From NCBI RefSeq assembly GCF_964204865.1, contig NC_135259.1, forward strand, positions 7,512,974 to 7,576,973: 64,000 bases of DNA, in the 5' to 3' direction. Numbering within the stretch: position 1 is the first letter of the stretch; each line of letters starts with the position of its first letter. Under the pieces are notes generated by a model. The model was not told the DNA's origin and did no database searches. It worked only from the letters and a program-made list of their open reading frames with translations. Positions 37,612-47,877 of this stretch are shown here, in pieces. The stretch comes from Styela clava. Taxonomy: Eukaryota; Chordata; Ascidiacea; Stolidobranchia; Styelidae. Position numbers and translations under genes: made by a program.

Positions 37612-38590
37612 TCAAGCCCCTGCTTCGCATATATACACAATCTCGCAACAATGTACACAATCTTTATCACCTCCCGAATTACTTGGCTGTTCTGCATTGT
37701 TATTTTCAATTGAAACTTTGCCATCAGCCCGGATGAATTTACCTTCATGCTTGCTTAAACCAACCCAAGTGTGCTCGTTGCCAGCTGTGATCAATGACAT
37801 TAATTCGCTGCAACAAAAATAACAACAAATTTACATAGTTCAATTGATTATTTCGGCTATTTCATCTTTCATACGCATATACGGATCCACTGGCGCAGAG
37901 ATATAAAGCAAGCTGAAGTAGATATTTTTGGCGTGATCCAAACTAATAGTAGCATAATAATCTAACATCCTACTTTTGCCACTTGGTACAACACCAGAAT
38001 CAACGTAAATGTAAGTAATGAGGTGTTTGATTTTATTCACAAGATAGCTGTTAGTTAGGGAATTGTAACTTCATTGACATAGATCATGCAACGCAAAGAG
38101 ATTAGAATTACTCTCACCTGATTGAACTATATTAAATTTGTTTCGCGGGCAGCACAGCATTGAATATTGGCACCTCACCGCGGGTCGCACAATTTGTTTT
38201 TGTGGGCCACATTTTGCCTGTGGGACACCTATGATTTAGTCGAAAGTTTTGGCCACTAGGGCACGGCACTCACCATAAATCGTATCTCCCATAAATCTAA
38301 CGAAAAAAAATGAATTTGAAAATAACCTTTGGCTCCAGAAAATACCGATTCACTTGCGCAAAGACATAGAGCAGGGAAACCTAAATAGACTCTCGTAACC
38401 CCAATTAATAATTAGAAAATATTCAACTTTGAATACGTCGATCACCTGAGAAAGGTAGGGTTTCTAAAGCCCGCAGATGCCAGATCCGCTCCTTGATTCT
38501 GGCAGTTAGATTTTGCTGTTGCGTAATTGACTCGATCATTGAATAATTTGTAGTAAAAGCCGTTGCTTGATTGGTACCAGCCTTTGAATT
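37612..38590 (-). CDS. C-type lectin-like gene, internally deleted
   Basis: Two exons, 38590-38446 and 37807-37612, join in phase 2. The first encodes FKGWYQSSNGFYYKLF, NYATAKSNCQNQGADL and NPTFL, the start of a C-type lectin domain (WY..G.YYK, A...C...GA.LAS). The second gives SELMSLITAGNEHTWVGL, FIRADGK, GGDKDCVH and YICEAGA, then stop. The long strand that normally lies between CVH and YICE, holding the W.D..C part, is missing: CVH is followed directly by CCEIVYICE, so about 15-20 residues have been lost. No signal-peptide exon was identified upstream (phase 1 entry), so the gene is 5' incomplete. A working secreted lectin is possible but doubtful. Confidence 0.68.
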
Positions 38591-38699
38591 CTGTTTAAAA
38601 GACGAATAAGAACCATAATATGTAGATGTTTCTTTTATTGATATTATTTGTCTTAGCGATGGGTGCAACGTGCTAAGAGAAGGAACACGTCGTTGCATC

Positions 38700-38935
38700 A
38701 CTAAATCATATTCCGTGGGGACGATTCATTGCGAAAGAGTGCGGGGCCATTTGGCATTGTTTGGTGGCTTACGCACCGGTACGACTTCCTCCTACAAGAC
38801 CATGTATCAAAAACGAATAACTTGTTGACTATTCCCACATCCGACATGATATGGTGACCGGACGAGAAGTAGTAGATCCACAGCTGATGATTGAGCTGTA
38901 TCATGGCTTTCCTCTCGCTCGAGATAGACAAGAAA
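38700..38935 (+). repeat. SINE-like or dispersed repeat, second copy
   Basis: It shares the ccgacatgatatggtgaccg and gacgagaa tracts and a gattgagctgtatcatgg block with 32165-32410, in the same orientation. No open frame is claimed. Confidence 0.45.
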
Positions 38936-38949
38936 ACCATACACTATTC

Positions 38950-39315
38950 TAGAGGTAAGATCGGGGCCAAAAATTTCATCCCGGCCCGATCCAGGCCCGT
39001 GAGTATTAAACCCGACTCAGCCCGAGCCCGACTAATTAACTGGATTTGCAATGCCCGAGCCCGAAGAAAACCCAAAATTTCATATTTTATTTAGGAGTTT
39101 TTTGAATTGTCGTTGCAAGAGTTTAGTTCAGTATGTGTCGTGTTGATGAGTATCCACACATAGTTTTAGTATATATTTTTATTAAACATGTACTTTTTAA
39201 AAAAAAATTTAATGATAGAGAAGCCCGGCCCGACCCGAACGTGATGATTGACATTTCAGGCCCGACCCGGCCCGATTTTCGGGTTGCGTGGGCTCGTGCT
39301 CAGGTCTTAGCTCTA
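38950..39315. mobile_element. hAT-like MITE with cccg-rich subterminal repeats
   Basis: The left end tagaggtaagatc and right end ggtcttagctcta are inverted copies with two mismatches. Inside both ends are runs of gcccga units, in opposite orientation at the two ends, a common feature of hAT-type elements. The flanking 8-mers do not match well. The interior is AT-rich and non-coding. Confidence 0.6.
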
Positions 39316-39491
39316 CGAATATCCTATTTTCATCATTTTTAATAATTACTTAGATACAATATTAAATAATTAGTTACGCGAAGGCTAATGATTAATGAAG
39401 TCATTATTCAAAAATCACCGTCTTCCCTAAAAACGGAATTTCCGGTTTTGCAATGTTAGTGCCATAAGAAGCCATCGTCGACATCGCAGAT

Positions 39492-39493
<2 letters not shown>

Positions 39494-39523
<30 letters not shown>

Positions 39524-39525
39524 AG
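39494..39525 (-). repeat. (TATC)n tail of the retrotransposon
   Basis: About eight gata units on the plus strand directly abut the 3' UTR of the minus-strand LINE. Their position at the 3' end of the element and next to the candidate target duplication identifies them as its terminal repeat tail. Confidence 0.75.
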
Positions 39526-39859
39526 TTTATTCATCATCCAGTCATTAGCCAATAAATCAAACACAAACAACAACATACGATAGGTAAAAGAAGAATAAAT
39601 CGACTAACAACGGAATTGATAGGAGGTTGGAAGGACCATACGGTCACTAAATCGAAACAACTCTCCTGGCATAAAAAAGGTTGACAGATTACATTTTATA
39701 TTATACCAATTATAAAACATTTTAACTTGTTGTAACTAACAATTGAGCAACAAGAGTAATGTGACACATATTGAGACGAATTTAAAATAGAAGCGGCAAG
39801 AAAAAGCGTTTAGTTTTATATCACACAAAATAAAAACGTACAAGTAGAAAAGTTATGAA

Positions 39860-42775
39860 TCAGTACTTATTCAGAAAAGACTGGAAATACTTCTTGGAAA
39901 AAACATTAAAACTGGGAATTTCCTTTAGGTTTTCGTTAATATCGTTCCAAATTCTCACACCCTGGTACTTTATGGAATTTTGGGCCCGCGAGGATGAAAA
40001 TCGTGGTACAAATAATCCTCCCTTTTGAGATGAACGAGTACCATATGTATGTGCATTTTTTGTTGTAACAAAATATTGTTGTATTACGCGAGGGGCAGTG
40101 CTATTTACCGCTTGATACATGAGCCTTCCCATTTCATAAAAATATAGATCTTTTATTTTAAGAATACCAAGGATTTTGTAATAACTACTCAAATTTGCCC
40201 AGCGTGGCACCCCGCAGATGGCTCGTATTGCTTTATTTTGGATTAGCTGTAATTTGTTAAGACTGGTTTTGTCACAACAACCCCAAGTTACGATACCATA
40301 CAGAATACAAGAATGAAATAATGAATAGTAAATGATTTTTAAAGCATGCAATGTCAAATAGTGTCTAAGTTTGAACATAATCCCAGTCACTCTTGATAAC
40401 TTGCTATATAGATATTCAGTATGAGCATGCCATTTAAATTTGTTGTCAATAATTATCCCAAGATATTTCATGCATGACACTTCAATTAACATTTTATCAC
40501 CAAAAGATACATGGAAAGCTTTACTTATATTTTTTTGGTGAGAAAGCATATAGGTCGATTTAGAATAATTTACAGTCAATTTATTTGCTCTCATCCAGGC
40601 ATCCACTTTGCTTATTTCATTATTTATGAGAATTTGAAGAATATGAGGGCAGTGGTGGCTTTTAGCAATACATGTGTCATCAGCAAACATTCTGGTGTCA
40701 CTATTGGTAGCATTATTTAAATCATTAACATAGATTATAAAAAGTAAAGGCCCCAAAATTGAGCCCTGTGGAACTCCGCAAGATATTGGGAGATATTGTG
40801 AAGTTGTGGAATCTAATTTGACATATTGACTTCGCTGCCACAGGTAGCTAGTCAGTAATTTACCAGCAACACCACGAATACCATACATGGACAGTTTGGT
40901 TAGCAAAATAGAATGATTTACAGTATCGAAAGCTTTCGATAAGTCAAGAAAAACATTACAATTAATTTTATTGTTCTCTAAGTCATCCATAGCAGATGTC
41001 ATGATATCAAGCACGGCATGGGTGGTACTACAGCCCTCACGGAAACCAAATTGATAGTCACTTATAACATTGTGCTTGTCAAAAAATAGTTTTAAGCGTG
41101 TGTAAATCAAACGTTCAAAAATTTTGGAAATAGAGGAGAGTATAGAAATGGGACGATAATTTGACAAAACTTTACGATCTCCAGCTTTGTGGAGTGGTGT
41201 TACTCTGGCAATTTTAAAAATTGATGGAAAAATACCATTTTTTATACACAAAGAAAACAGACTTGCTAAGTAGGGAGATATAATATCAGCTGTAAACTTA
41301 ATGAATTTTGGTGGAATATTATCAGGCCCAATAGCCTTGTTTATATTAATTTTGGTTAGTTCAGCTAATAGTTCATTTTCACTCACTGGTTCCAGATAAA
41401 CGGTACTTTTGACCTGCCTTTGCACATAGTGTTTGAAAACATCAGAATTCGGAAGCTTGGACGAAAGAGAATTTCCAATAGACACAAAATAGTTGTTGAA
41501 ACAATTGGTTATTTCCAATGGATTTTTAACAATGGAACCATTTCCATTTAGAATTTCTTCAGGGAAAGATAAATTCCTTTTGGGCGAGATTAAGGACTTT
41601 ATTGTCTTCCAAGTTTCCTTTGAATTAGATTTGCTTTCTTTAAATTTGTTTGTATAATATACTCGCTTTGCTTCTTCAATAGAACGCTGAACAGTTTTGG
41701 CATATTTCTTATAGTGAGCTTTTTGGTCCAATGAACCAGAGATGAAGTGAGACTTGTACAAAGAATTCCTGTGATTGATTGATTTGAGTAGATTATGACT
41801 GAGCCATGGTTTTGACAGCAGTGTCATCTGCTTACGACTCAACTTGCGAATTGGTGCATGTTTGTCAATTAAGCGTTTGAACGTATCTATAAATTCTGCA
41901 CTAAGTTGTTCAAGCTGTGATGGAGTTGAGTTTTCATCTGGCAGTATGGAAAAGTTGTCGAAGACTTCACTTCTGAAGTTATCCAAATTAAAATTTTTCA
42001 TACAATGTTTTCTAGGTCTTTTTGAATTTTTATCAAGAGTGTTCATTTTGCTCAGACAAAATACAGGGAAATGGTCGGAAATATCGCTCAATAATATTCC
42101 TGATTCAAGATTGGCATTAAGACAATTTGTGTAAATATGATCAATTAGGGTCGATGAAGTGTCTGTCACTCTAGTTGGTTGGCAAATTAATTGAAACGAG
42201 AAATTTGATTGAAGCATGTTCACATAATCAAGAATATTCTTGCTATTTGACTGCAGCAAATTGATATTCATATCTCCCAAAATATAATAATGACAGTTTT
42301 TTCGATTTAGCGAACACAACATTTCATCCATGAATTCCAAGAACTTCACGTTATCTTGTCTAGGATGCCTGTACACTGACCCTAGTATTACAGATTTGTT
42401 TGATTGTTTTTGTTCCAATTCCAGCCAAATACTTTCATAATCCAAGCTTTCTTGACCTGGGAAGTTCAAAATATTATATTTCTTATTTTCAAGGATATAG
42501 AATCCCACACCACCAGCATTGGTCCTGGAATTAATATTCACAAAATTGTAGTGTGGAAGCTGAATGTTCAAAGTAGAATGGTCGGTGAGCTTTGTCTCAG
42601 TTATAGCAATTGCAGTTGGAAGATGATTGAATTGACATAACAAACTCTGAAGTGAGTCAACATTCTTCTGCAAAGATCTGACATTCATATGTATTAAGAA
42701 AAACCGCTTTGATGTTAAGATACTGTTAACATCTTCAACTGTCATATATTCAGATACATTTCTATTCGGATACAC
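39860..42775 (-). CDS. retrotransposon ORF2: endonuclease-reverse transcriptase
   Basis: The frame is 971 aa and uninterrupted. Residues about 24-240 are an apurinic-type endonuclease (MNVRSLQKN at 30, ITETKL at 58, GDMN at 167, SDISDHFPVF at 230). The reverse transcriptase spans about 470-760, with NYRPISILSSISKIFERL at 539, FGFREGCSTTHA at 576, the catalytic FLDLSKAFDTVNH at 609, CGVPQGSILGPLLF at 666 and FADDT at 697. A C-terminal region with SSYYKILGILKIKDLYFYE follows, typical of jockey/CR1 proteins. No RNase H was seen. It carries out target-primed reverse transcription. All catalytic landmarks are present, so activity is possible. The start is the first Met of the frame; spacing to ORF1 is 204 nt. 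Confidence 0.93.
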   Translation of the reverse strand: MYPNRNVSEYMTVEDVNSILTSKRFFLIHMNVRSLQKNVDSLQSLLCQFNHLPTAIAITETKLTDHSTLNIQLPHYNFVNINSRTNAGGVGFYILENKKYNILNFPGQESLDYESIWLELEQKQSNKSVILGSVYRHPRQDNVKFLEFMDEMLCSLNRKNCHYYILGDMNINLLQSNSKNILDYVNMLQSNFSFQLICQPTRVTDTSSTLIDHIYTNCLNANLESGILLSDISDHFPVFCLSKMNTLDKNSKRPRKHCMKNFNLDNFRSEVFDNFSILPDENSTPSQLEQLSAEFIDTFKRLIDKHAPIRKLSRKQMTLLSKPWLSHNLLKSINHRNSLYKSHFISGSLDQKAHYKKYAKTVQRSIEEAKRVYYTNKFKESKSNSKETWKTIKSLISPKRNLSFPEEILNGNGSIVKNPLEITNCFNNYFVSIGNSLSSKLPNSDVFKHYVQRQVKSTVYLEPVSENELLAELTKININKAIGPDNIPPKFIKFTADIISPYLASLFSLCIKNGIFPSIFKIARVTPLHKAGDRKVLSNYRPISILSSISKIFERLIYTRLKLFFDKHNVISDYQFGFREGCSTTHAVLDIMTSAMDDLENNKINCNVFLDLSKAFDTVNHSILLTKLSMYGIRGVAGKLLTSYLWQRSQYVKLDSTTSQYLPISCGVPQGSILGPLLFIIYVNDLNNATNSDTRMFADDTCIAKSHHCPHILQILINNEISKVDAWMRANKLTVNYSKSTYMLSHQKNISKAFHVSFGDKMLIEVSCMKYLGIIIDNKFKWHAHTEYLYSKLSRVTGIMFKLRHYLTLHALKIIYYSLFHSCILYGIVTWGCCDKTSLNKLQLIQNKAIRAICGVPRWANLSSYYKILGILKIKDLYFYEMGRLMYQAVNSTAPRVIQQYFVTTKNAHTYGTRSSQKGGLFVPRFSSSRAQNSIKYQGVRIWNDINENLKEIPSFNVFSKKYFQSFLNKY

Positions 42776-42979
42776 ATTATTTGGTTCATCAGATAAATAT
42801 GATGATAGTGAATCCTTAGTTAGAACACAGTTGAAAGCCTTTCAAGACATGTCCATTTATCCACCAAAGTGAACAAGAATATAAAAGCAGCAAGGTAATG
42901 GTGTATATTTCCCAAAAAGAAAATCTGAACTTGATAACTTTTGCTTTTCTGTTGAAACATATACAATGCATATGCAATT

Positions 42980-43876
42980 TTAACAAATCTTTAGAAGACT
43001 TTTCTGATTCATCACTTTAAGAACTCTTGCCTTAGGAGTTTTGCGTACCAATATATCACCATTATTTGTCCATATAAACTTGTAGCCATTGGATTTTACC
43101 AGGCTTTTTGCTTCTTTGAATAGAGCTCTCCTTTGTTTTGTTAGATTTTCTCGAATAGATAAGTACCAAGCATCTCCTGCATTATTCTTAAATTGCTTCT
43201 GTATATTTTTTCGGCCGCTGAAAATTTTGTCACGAAGATTCACATCAAAAAACTTGACCATGATAATTGGGGGATAAATTGACTTGTCAGAAATTTTCAA
43301 TCTATAAGAATTTTCAATGGATGATGGCTTTATTTCTACACCAGCCATTTTAGCGACATCCTTCACAATCACCATAGTGTTTTCATTCTGCATAACAGGA
43401 TAGCCATGTATTTCAAGGAGATTTCTCCTGTTTGACTGATCCATCTCATCTATTGTTTGTCTGTATTGTTGTTCATTCTTTTGAAATTCAGATATATTTT
43501 GCTTCAGAAGATTTATATCAGACTGGCAGTCATCCATTAGCTTTTGCAGTTTATTTATCTTACATTCCTGTTCTTTGAATTCATTCATTACATATTCTTG
43601 TGAGGAAATGATATCTGTTAGGATGACTTTGGTCTGTGAATCCTGAGACTTTGTGACTTGTTCAACATCCATCAATTTTCTACAGTTGATTTCTACCAAT
43701 GCTTTGATTTCATTTTTCAGCATCTGCATAATGTCCTTCTTCAGGCCTTCAACTAATGAGGAAAATTGTGGAGTACTACACCAACTGTCCCCGAAAGTTT
43801 TTTCAAAAACTGATGTTGTTGATTCAGATCGCTGAGCAAAACAAATGTTGTCTTCACTTTTAGCCACATTCATCAT
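42980..43876 (-). CDS. retrotransposon ORF1: coiled coil plus FP-like nucleic-acid binding domain
   Basis: The frame is 298 aa and begins MMNVAKSEDNICFA. The middle (about residues 60-150) is rich in charged and glutamine residues with heptad spacing (EFKEQECKINKLQKLMDD), which predicts a coiled coil for oligomerisation. The C-terminal third has VKFFDVNLRDKIF, YLSIRENLTKQRRALFKEA and FIWTNNGDILVRK, the pattern of the FP25K-type C-terminal domain common in ORF1 of CR1/L2-like elements. Its presumed role is binding element RNA as a ribonucleoprotein. No CCHC zinc knuckle is visible. It lies upstream of ORF2 on the same strand, so a shared transcript is expected. Confidence 0.88.
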   Translation of the reverse strand: MMNVAKSEDNICFAQRSESTTSVFEKTFGDSWCSTPQFSSLVEGLKKDIMQMLKNEIKALVEINCRKLMDVEQVTKSQDSQTKVILTDIISSQEYVMNEFKEQECKINKLQKLMDDCQSDINLLKQNISEFQKNEQQYRQTIDEMDQSNRRNLLEIHGYPVMQNENTMVIVKDVAKMAGVEIKPSSIENSYRLKISDKSIYPPIIMVKFFDVNLRDKIFSGRKNIQKQFKNNAGDAWYLSIRENLTKQRRALFKEAKSLVKSNGYKFIWTNNGDILVRKTPKARVLKVMNQKSLLKIC

Positions 43877-43965
43877 GAAGTCAATTACAACAAAATAGTA
43901 TATAAATTATTTCAATAGTAACCTTAATCAAACCTTAATCAAATAGCGAAATTAATAGCAGATTA

Positions 43966-45600
43966 CACACAGGAATGGTGAAATTTCTGATATTTGAACT
44001 TTTATACGCCATACGCTTATCATTTGTGATAGTAAATTATATAACATTTTCACGATTCAATTTCTTAATAAAATATATTGAGAACAGGCTCTAAATGATA
44101 TTAATTTAAAATGAGATAAATAGTCCACATTTTGCTTCGACACTTTTTCTCAGTTGTTCCAGAACATCTATAAATAAAAGTGAAAGTTTGAGTTAGTAAA
44201 ATTTGAGATTGTTTATTTTTTATTGTCAAGTCACAATGTGATTAAGTCACATTGTGTTTATTAGTGAGGGAATCAGAAATCACCCAAAAAATCACAAGAC
44301 ATAATTTTTAGGAAGCAAAGAGAATGTTTGTGGGTTATTGGGTTTGGATTTGCAGTGATAATGAAACACTTTTGGCACCAAGATCGAAGAAAACTTATAA
44401 AACTTGATGCAAACGCGAGTTAAGTCAAACGTTTATTGGTCACGATCAAACAGTGTGTAAACAAGAGAGCTACGCCCAAATATATGGACACGTCTGTTCG
44501 CAGTACAGTACGGTTTACCGTACCGTCGATCACCGTAAGGAAAAAAATCTTAGCAAAGTACCGTAAGGACTTCGTTACGAACCATCGACGTTCGATGGCA
44601 CGTTATCAAAAAGAAGAGGAGTGTCGGCTATGCGTCCGCAGAACATTCAGTGACGTCATAGCAAACAAAAACAAATCTCACAGAGCGAACAGAAATATTT
44701 GGAATAAATAAAAGTAAAAGCCTTCTGGAGAAACATTTCATCTTTAACCAGTAAAAATTTCGAATCAATCGGTCCAGCTATGAAAGAAAAAAGCGGTTTT
44801 TTAGATTTTCCATCAGATGTCCAAAAAGTGTCAAAGAACAACAACAAAAAGACCAACATAATATTGAACGATCGTTATGTCCACTACGTGTCCAATAAAC
44901 ACACGTTTTCAAGTAAGGCAAACTATAATTTGGAAACCCCTAAAATGCTGTTTGTATGGAGGCATGTGAGCTGTCGCGTTCTGCTAATTGTAATTGACAA
45001 ACAATGTGAACATCGAAAATTACCTGGGTATTTACAAATAAAATTGGTTGGGTATTGAAACGCGTCTCGCAGCAAAATTTTAATGTGATTATGACATCAC
45101 AATTGTATTTTAACTTTTTTGCAATGTATTCAAATTATTTGGAAAGTTCAACAAAAAAGATGGACCTTGTCGTGCGGATAACATTTGTTGTCGTGGCGTC
45201 GAAGGTCTTGAGAACAATTGCACTGCAGGACAAATGGTAAAAACTGGTTGCGGAAATTTAGTAAGAATTCTAGATGATGGACCAGGTACATCCGGGAAAC
45301 GACTGAAAGAAATCCGTGTGGTGGCGCTTTTTTTTAAATCAGTTAATTTATAAGTAATGCAATCGGCCCAAATGAGCTCAGGAAAAAATTGAAAATCAAT
45401 GAAATAAAAGTTATATATCATAATATATCCACCTTCAATTAATTACTAGAATTCAGAAGGCATACTGTGAGTGTGATTGAAACTCGATCTTAAATAGAGC
45501 TTGACACGCCGGACTTTTGCACAAAATTTGAAACTGAGGTATATCTAGTCAAATTTGTTCCATCATCAAATTATTACGTTGTTCTTGATGGCTAGCACCA
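43966..45600. other. mostly gene-free; one candidate cysteine-rich exon
   Basis: No gene is supported with confidence. The open frames at 44436-44711 and 44780-45058 show no motif. A short cysteine-rich open stretch at about 45149-45262 is flanked by a possible acceptor and a gtaaga donor and is listed as a finding only. Confidence 0.35.
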
Positions 45601-45639
45601 GCTGATGGACATACCTAATCTCTTCTAGAATTCCCTAAA

Positions 45640-47020
45640 GCTCAGTTCTTCGGCCTACATTGTTCCTAATATTCATCAATGATATTCCATATGATCTCAT
45701 TTGCAATTTACCTAATTCAGCTGACGACACAACATTTTACATGAAGTCTCGACCCGGTGTCCGATAAACAATGCCGTTTGGATCTTGCTAATCGCAGGAA
45801 ACAGACTTGTCACGGGGTTCCGAATAAGAGGCGCAGTGGCTGGCAACTATTATATTGAGAAGAAAAGTCTTGTCGTCAAATCAATATATCAATTCTGATG
45901 TATCTCCAATTCCAATTTCGGGAAATCCTAGAGTCTAGGACAGGGTCGTCCAACCCGTGGCCCGCGGGGCACATGTGGCCCACCGAAGGTCCCCGAGTGA
46001 TCCGCGCGGTTTTATTCGAATCACGATGCCTTTCACAAATCTGGGCCATTATTGAAATCTCTAATAAAAAAAAATATTCTTGGTCATTCAATCGCTTGAG
46101 AAGTACCACCCAGCTATTGGAAGCTTATTTCTTATTTATGTCCCTTTGTGAGCGTTACTGCTGGAGAAAGATGCCTTGTATTTCAATTTTTTTTCTGTGA
46201 AGCTAGAAAAGGTAGTTTTTATGACCTTAATATTTGATAGCAGTTATTTGTACGAGCAAGTTGTTTTGTGGATGAACCATGTCAAATCCCCCGCGAGATC
46301 ACTTATTTTTTAATAGTCATATGAAAAATTCGGTATGCATGGCTGCATCGACTATCGCACCGAATATGGACAAACTTACTGAATGAAAGCGGTGTCATAC
46401 TTGAAATTAAAGTATCTATGTGTGGTAAAAACTTTTGACTTAACTGTATCTTTGTATTTTTATTGTTTTTATAATTTTGGTGTGATTATTTTTTTTTTTT
46501 TTTCATTAATCAGTAGTCGGTGTAGTGAAAGCTAGAACATAACAACCGTGTCAAGTGGCCCGCTCAATCTTCGTAAACTAAATGTGTCCCTTTGGCCAAA
46601 AAGGTTGGACAACCCTGGTCTAGAACCTAGGCAAATAATCTAAGTTCGGCTGGTTGGTCTCACCATATCAAAAGAATTGACTTGGAATGAATATAAAACG
46701 TCAGTGGCTCGAAACGCGTCAATGAAATTTGGATCTCTTGGCCGTGCACGCCGATATTAGTCCCGTGGAAGCATACTGCACTTGAAATCACCAATACGTC
46801 CATGCATTGAGTATTGCTGTCATAATATGGCTTGTGTACCGTTTTAAAGTTTTAAACCTTCTAGAGTAGACCGAATTCAAAAAAGAACTGCGCCCGAACT
46901 ACAAACTCCTAACCACCAAAGAAAAGCTACTTTGCTGTGCTTATTTACAGATATCATGATGTGAACTGGCAGAACTTGTTTCCTCAAAGAAGTTTCCACT
47001 CGTCAAACTCGGTTGAGTAA
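45640..47020 (+). pseudogene. decayed non-LTR reverse transcriptase, split by a hAT element
   Basis: Before the insertion, LRPTLFLIFINDIPYDLICN and ADDTTFY (GAC GAC at 45723-45728) correspond to the LGPxLFLxFINDLP and YADD motifs. After it come LTWNEYKTSVARNASMKFG, GSLGRARRY, IRPCIEYCCHNMACVP and RIQKRTA, the characteristic region C-terminal to RT in jockey/CR1-like proteins. Stops and frame changes occur throughout, so it is dead. It belongs to a different lineage from the intact LINE next door, whose equivalent segments differ. Confidence 0.78.
45941..46617. mobile_element. hAT element inserted into the RT pseudogene
   Basis: The left terminus cagggtcgtccaaccc and right terminus ggttggacaaccctg are inverted repeats with one or two mismatches. 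Next to the left end is the ggcccgcgggg tract familiar from hAT elements. The flanking 8-mers gtctagga and gtctagaa agree at seven of eight positions. The length is 677 bp with no transposase. Confidence 0.85.
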
Positions 47021-47508
47021 ACAAGATAGCAAAAATTTTCATTTTCGCCTAATATTTATTCAATTCATCAATCAAACGAGATTATTTTAATTTGATCTTT
47101 GCTATCATTTTTATATGAAATGATTGAAGAAAATTGACCGTGATGAGATTATTCATAATTATACATATGTTAGTTTGAATCAATAGTGTATATCTGAGAA
47201 ATATAATTTCTCATTACCAATAATTGATTTATATTACTTCGTTCGCCACATTTGTATGATTAAATTGACAACTAAAGCCTGTATCATAAGTTACAACAAA
47301 TACCAATCGAAAAATAATTTCGAGGGACATACAATTCTGTGAAAATTTGTAGCATAATTTCATTATATTTCCAAGACTTATTGTGACAAGACTCTAAATT
47401 GAATAGAAATGTTCACGGACATCGTGGAAATGGATATAATAAAAGTCGTAGTGTTGGGAAGAAAGTAATTCTAATAAATATTATGATATTGCTTTGAAAA
47501 TCTCTCTC

Positions 47509-47516
47509 TATATAAT
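47509..47516 (+). promoter_or_regulatory. candidate TATA box, gene A
   Basis: The string tctatataatcctt, 369 nt before the gene A start codon, is conserved in the same relative place before gene B (51364-51371). A conserved TATA-like motif in otherwise diverging flanks is consistent with a core promoter; the distance implies a long 5' UTR. Confidence 0.5.
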
Positions 47517-47877
47517 CCTTTGTTCAAGCAGAAAATTTAATCATTACAGAAGCTGTAGTTTAGTGCTGCAGACCGTGTAGCGATTTGAACATCACGACAT
47601 CTAAATTTTCTACTAGCGATCCTTACGGTTTTTGTAATTCGAAAACGAAAACAGGCAAAATAAGTGTTCATGTTCATTAAAAAATTGAAAATAAATTTTG
47701 TTATCCAGAAAGACATGCGAAATTTTTGCGTAACATATTGCTTTTGCTAAATTTGTCATAAGATCGAGGATAAAACTTTCGAGATAATCGATAATTCAAT
47801 TTCATCCTTTGAAATTATTTGGTTTTGAATATATTTTGATACTTTTATAGAATATTATGTCCAAACTAGATCGAACC

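Larger units (their letters stand above)
39494..43957 (-). mobile_element. full-length two-ORF non-LTR retrotransposon (CR1/L2/jockey group)
   Basis: The element runs on the minus strand from 43957 to 39494. It has a short 5' UTR, ORF1 (43876-42980), a 204-nt spacer, ORF2 (42775-39860) and a 3' UTR ending in eight TATC units (seen as gata on the plus strand, 39494-39525) in place of poly(A). The 8-mer gcagatta occurs immediately outside both ends (39486-39493 and 43958-43965) and is a candidate target-site duplication. Both frames are uninterrupted. An EN-RT ORF2 with an FP-domain ORF1 and a microsatellite 3' tail fits the CR1/L2/Crack/Daphne side of the jockey superfamily. The exact clade needs a phylogeny. 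Confidence 0.85.

Noticed and set aside
39494-39525. Possible CRISPR-like or independent satellite array
   Set aside because: It is a simple GATA run positioned as the 3' tail of the LINE; no spacer-repeat structure exists in this eukaryotic window.
44436-44711. A 91-codon plus-strand frame rich in basic residues
   Set aside because: No domain is recognisable and part of it runs through palindromic gtac/cggt repeats. I see no supporting signals.
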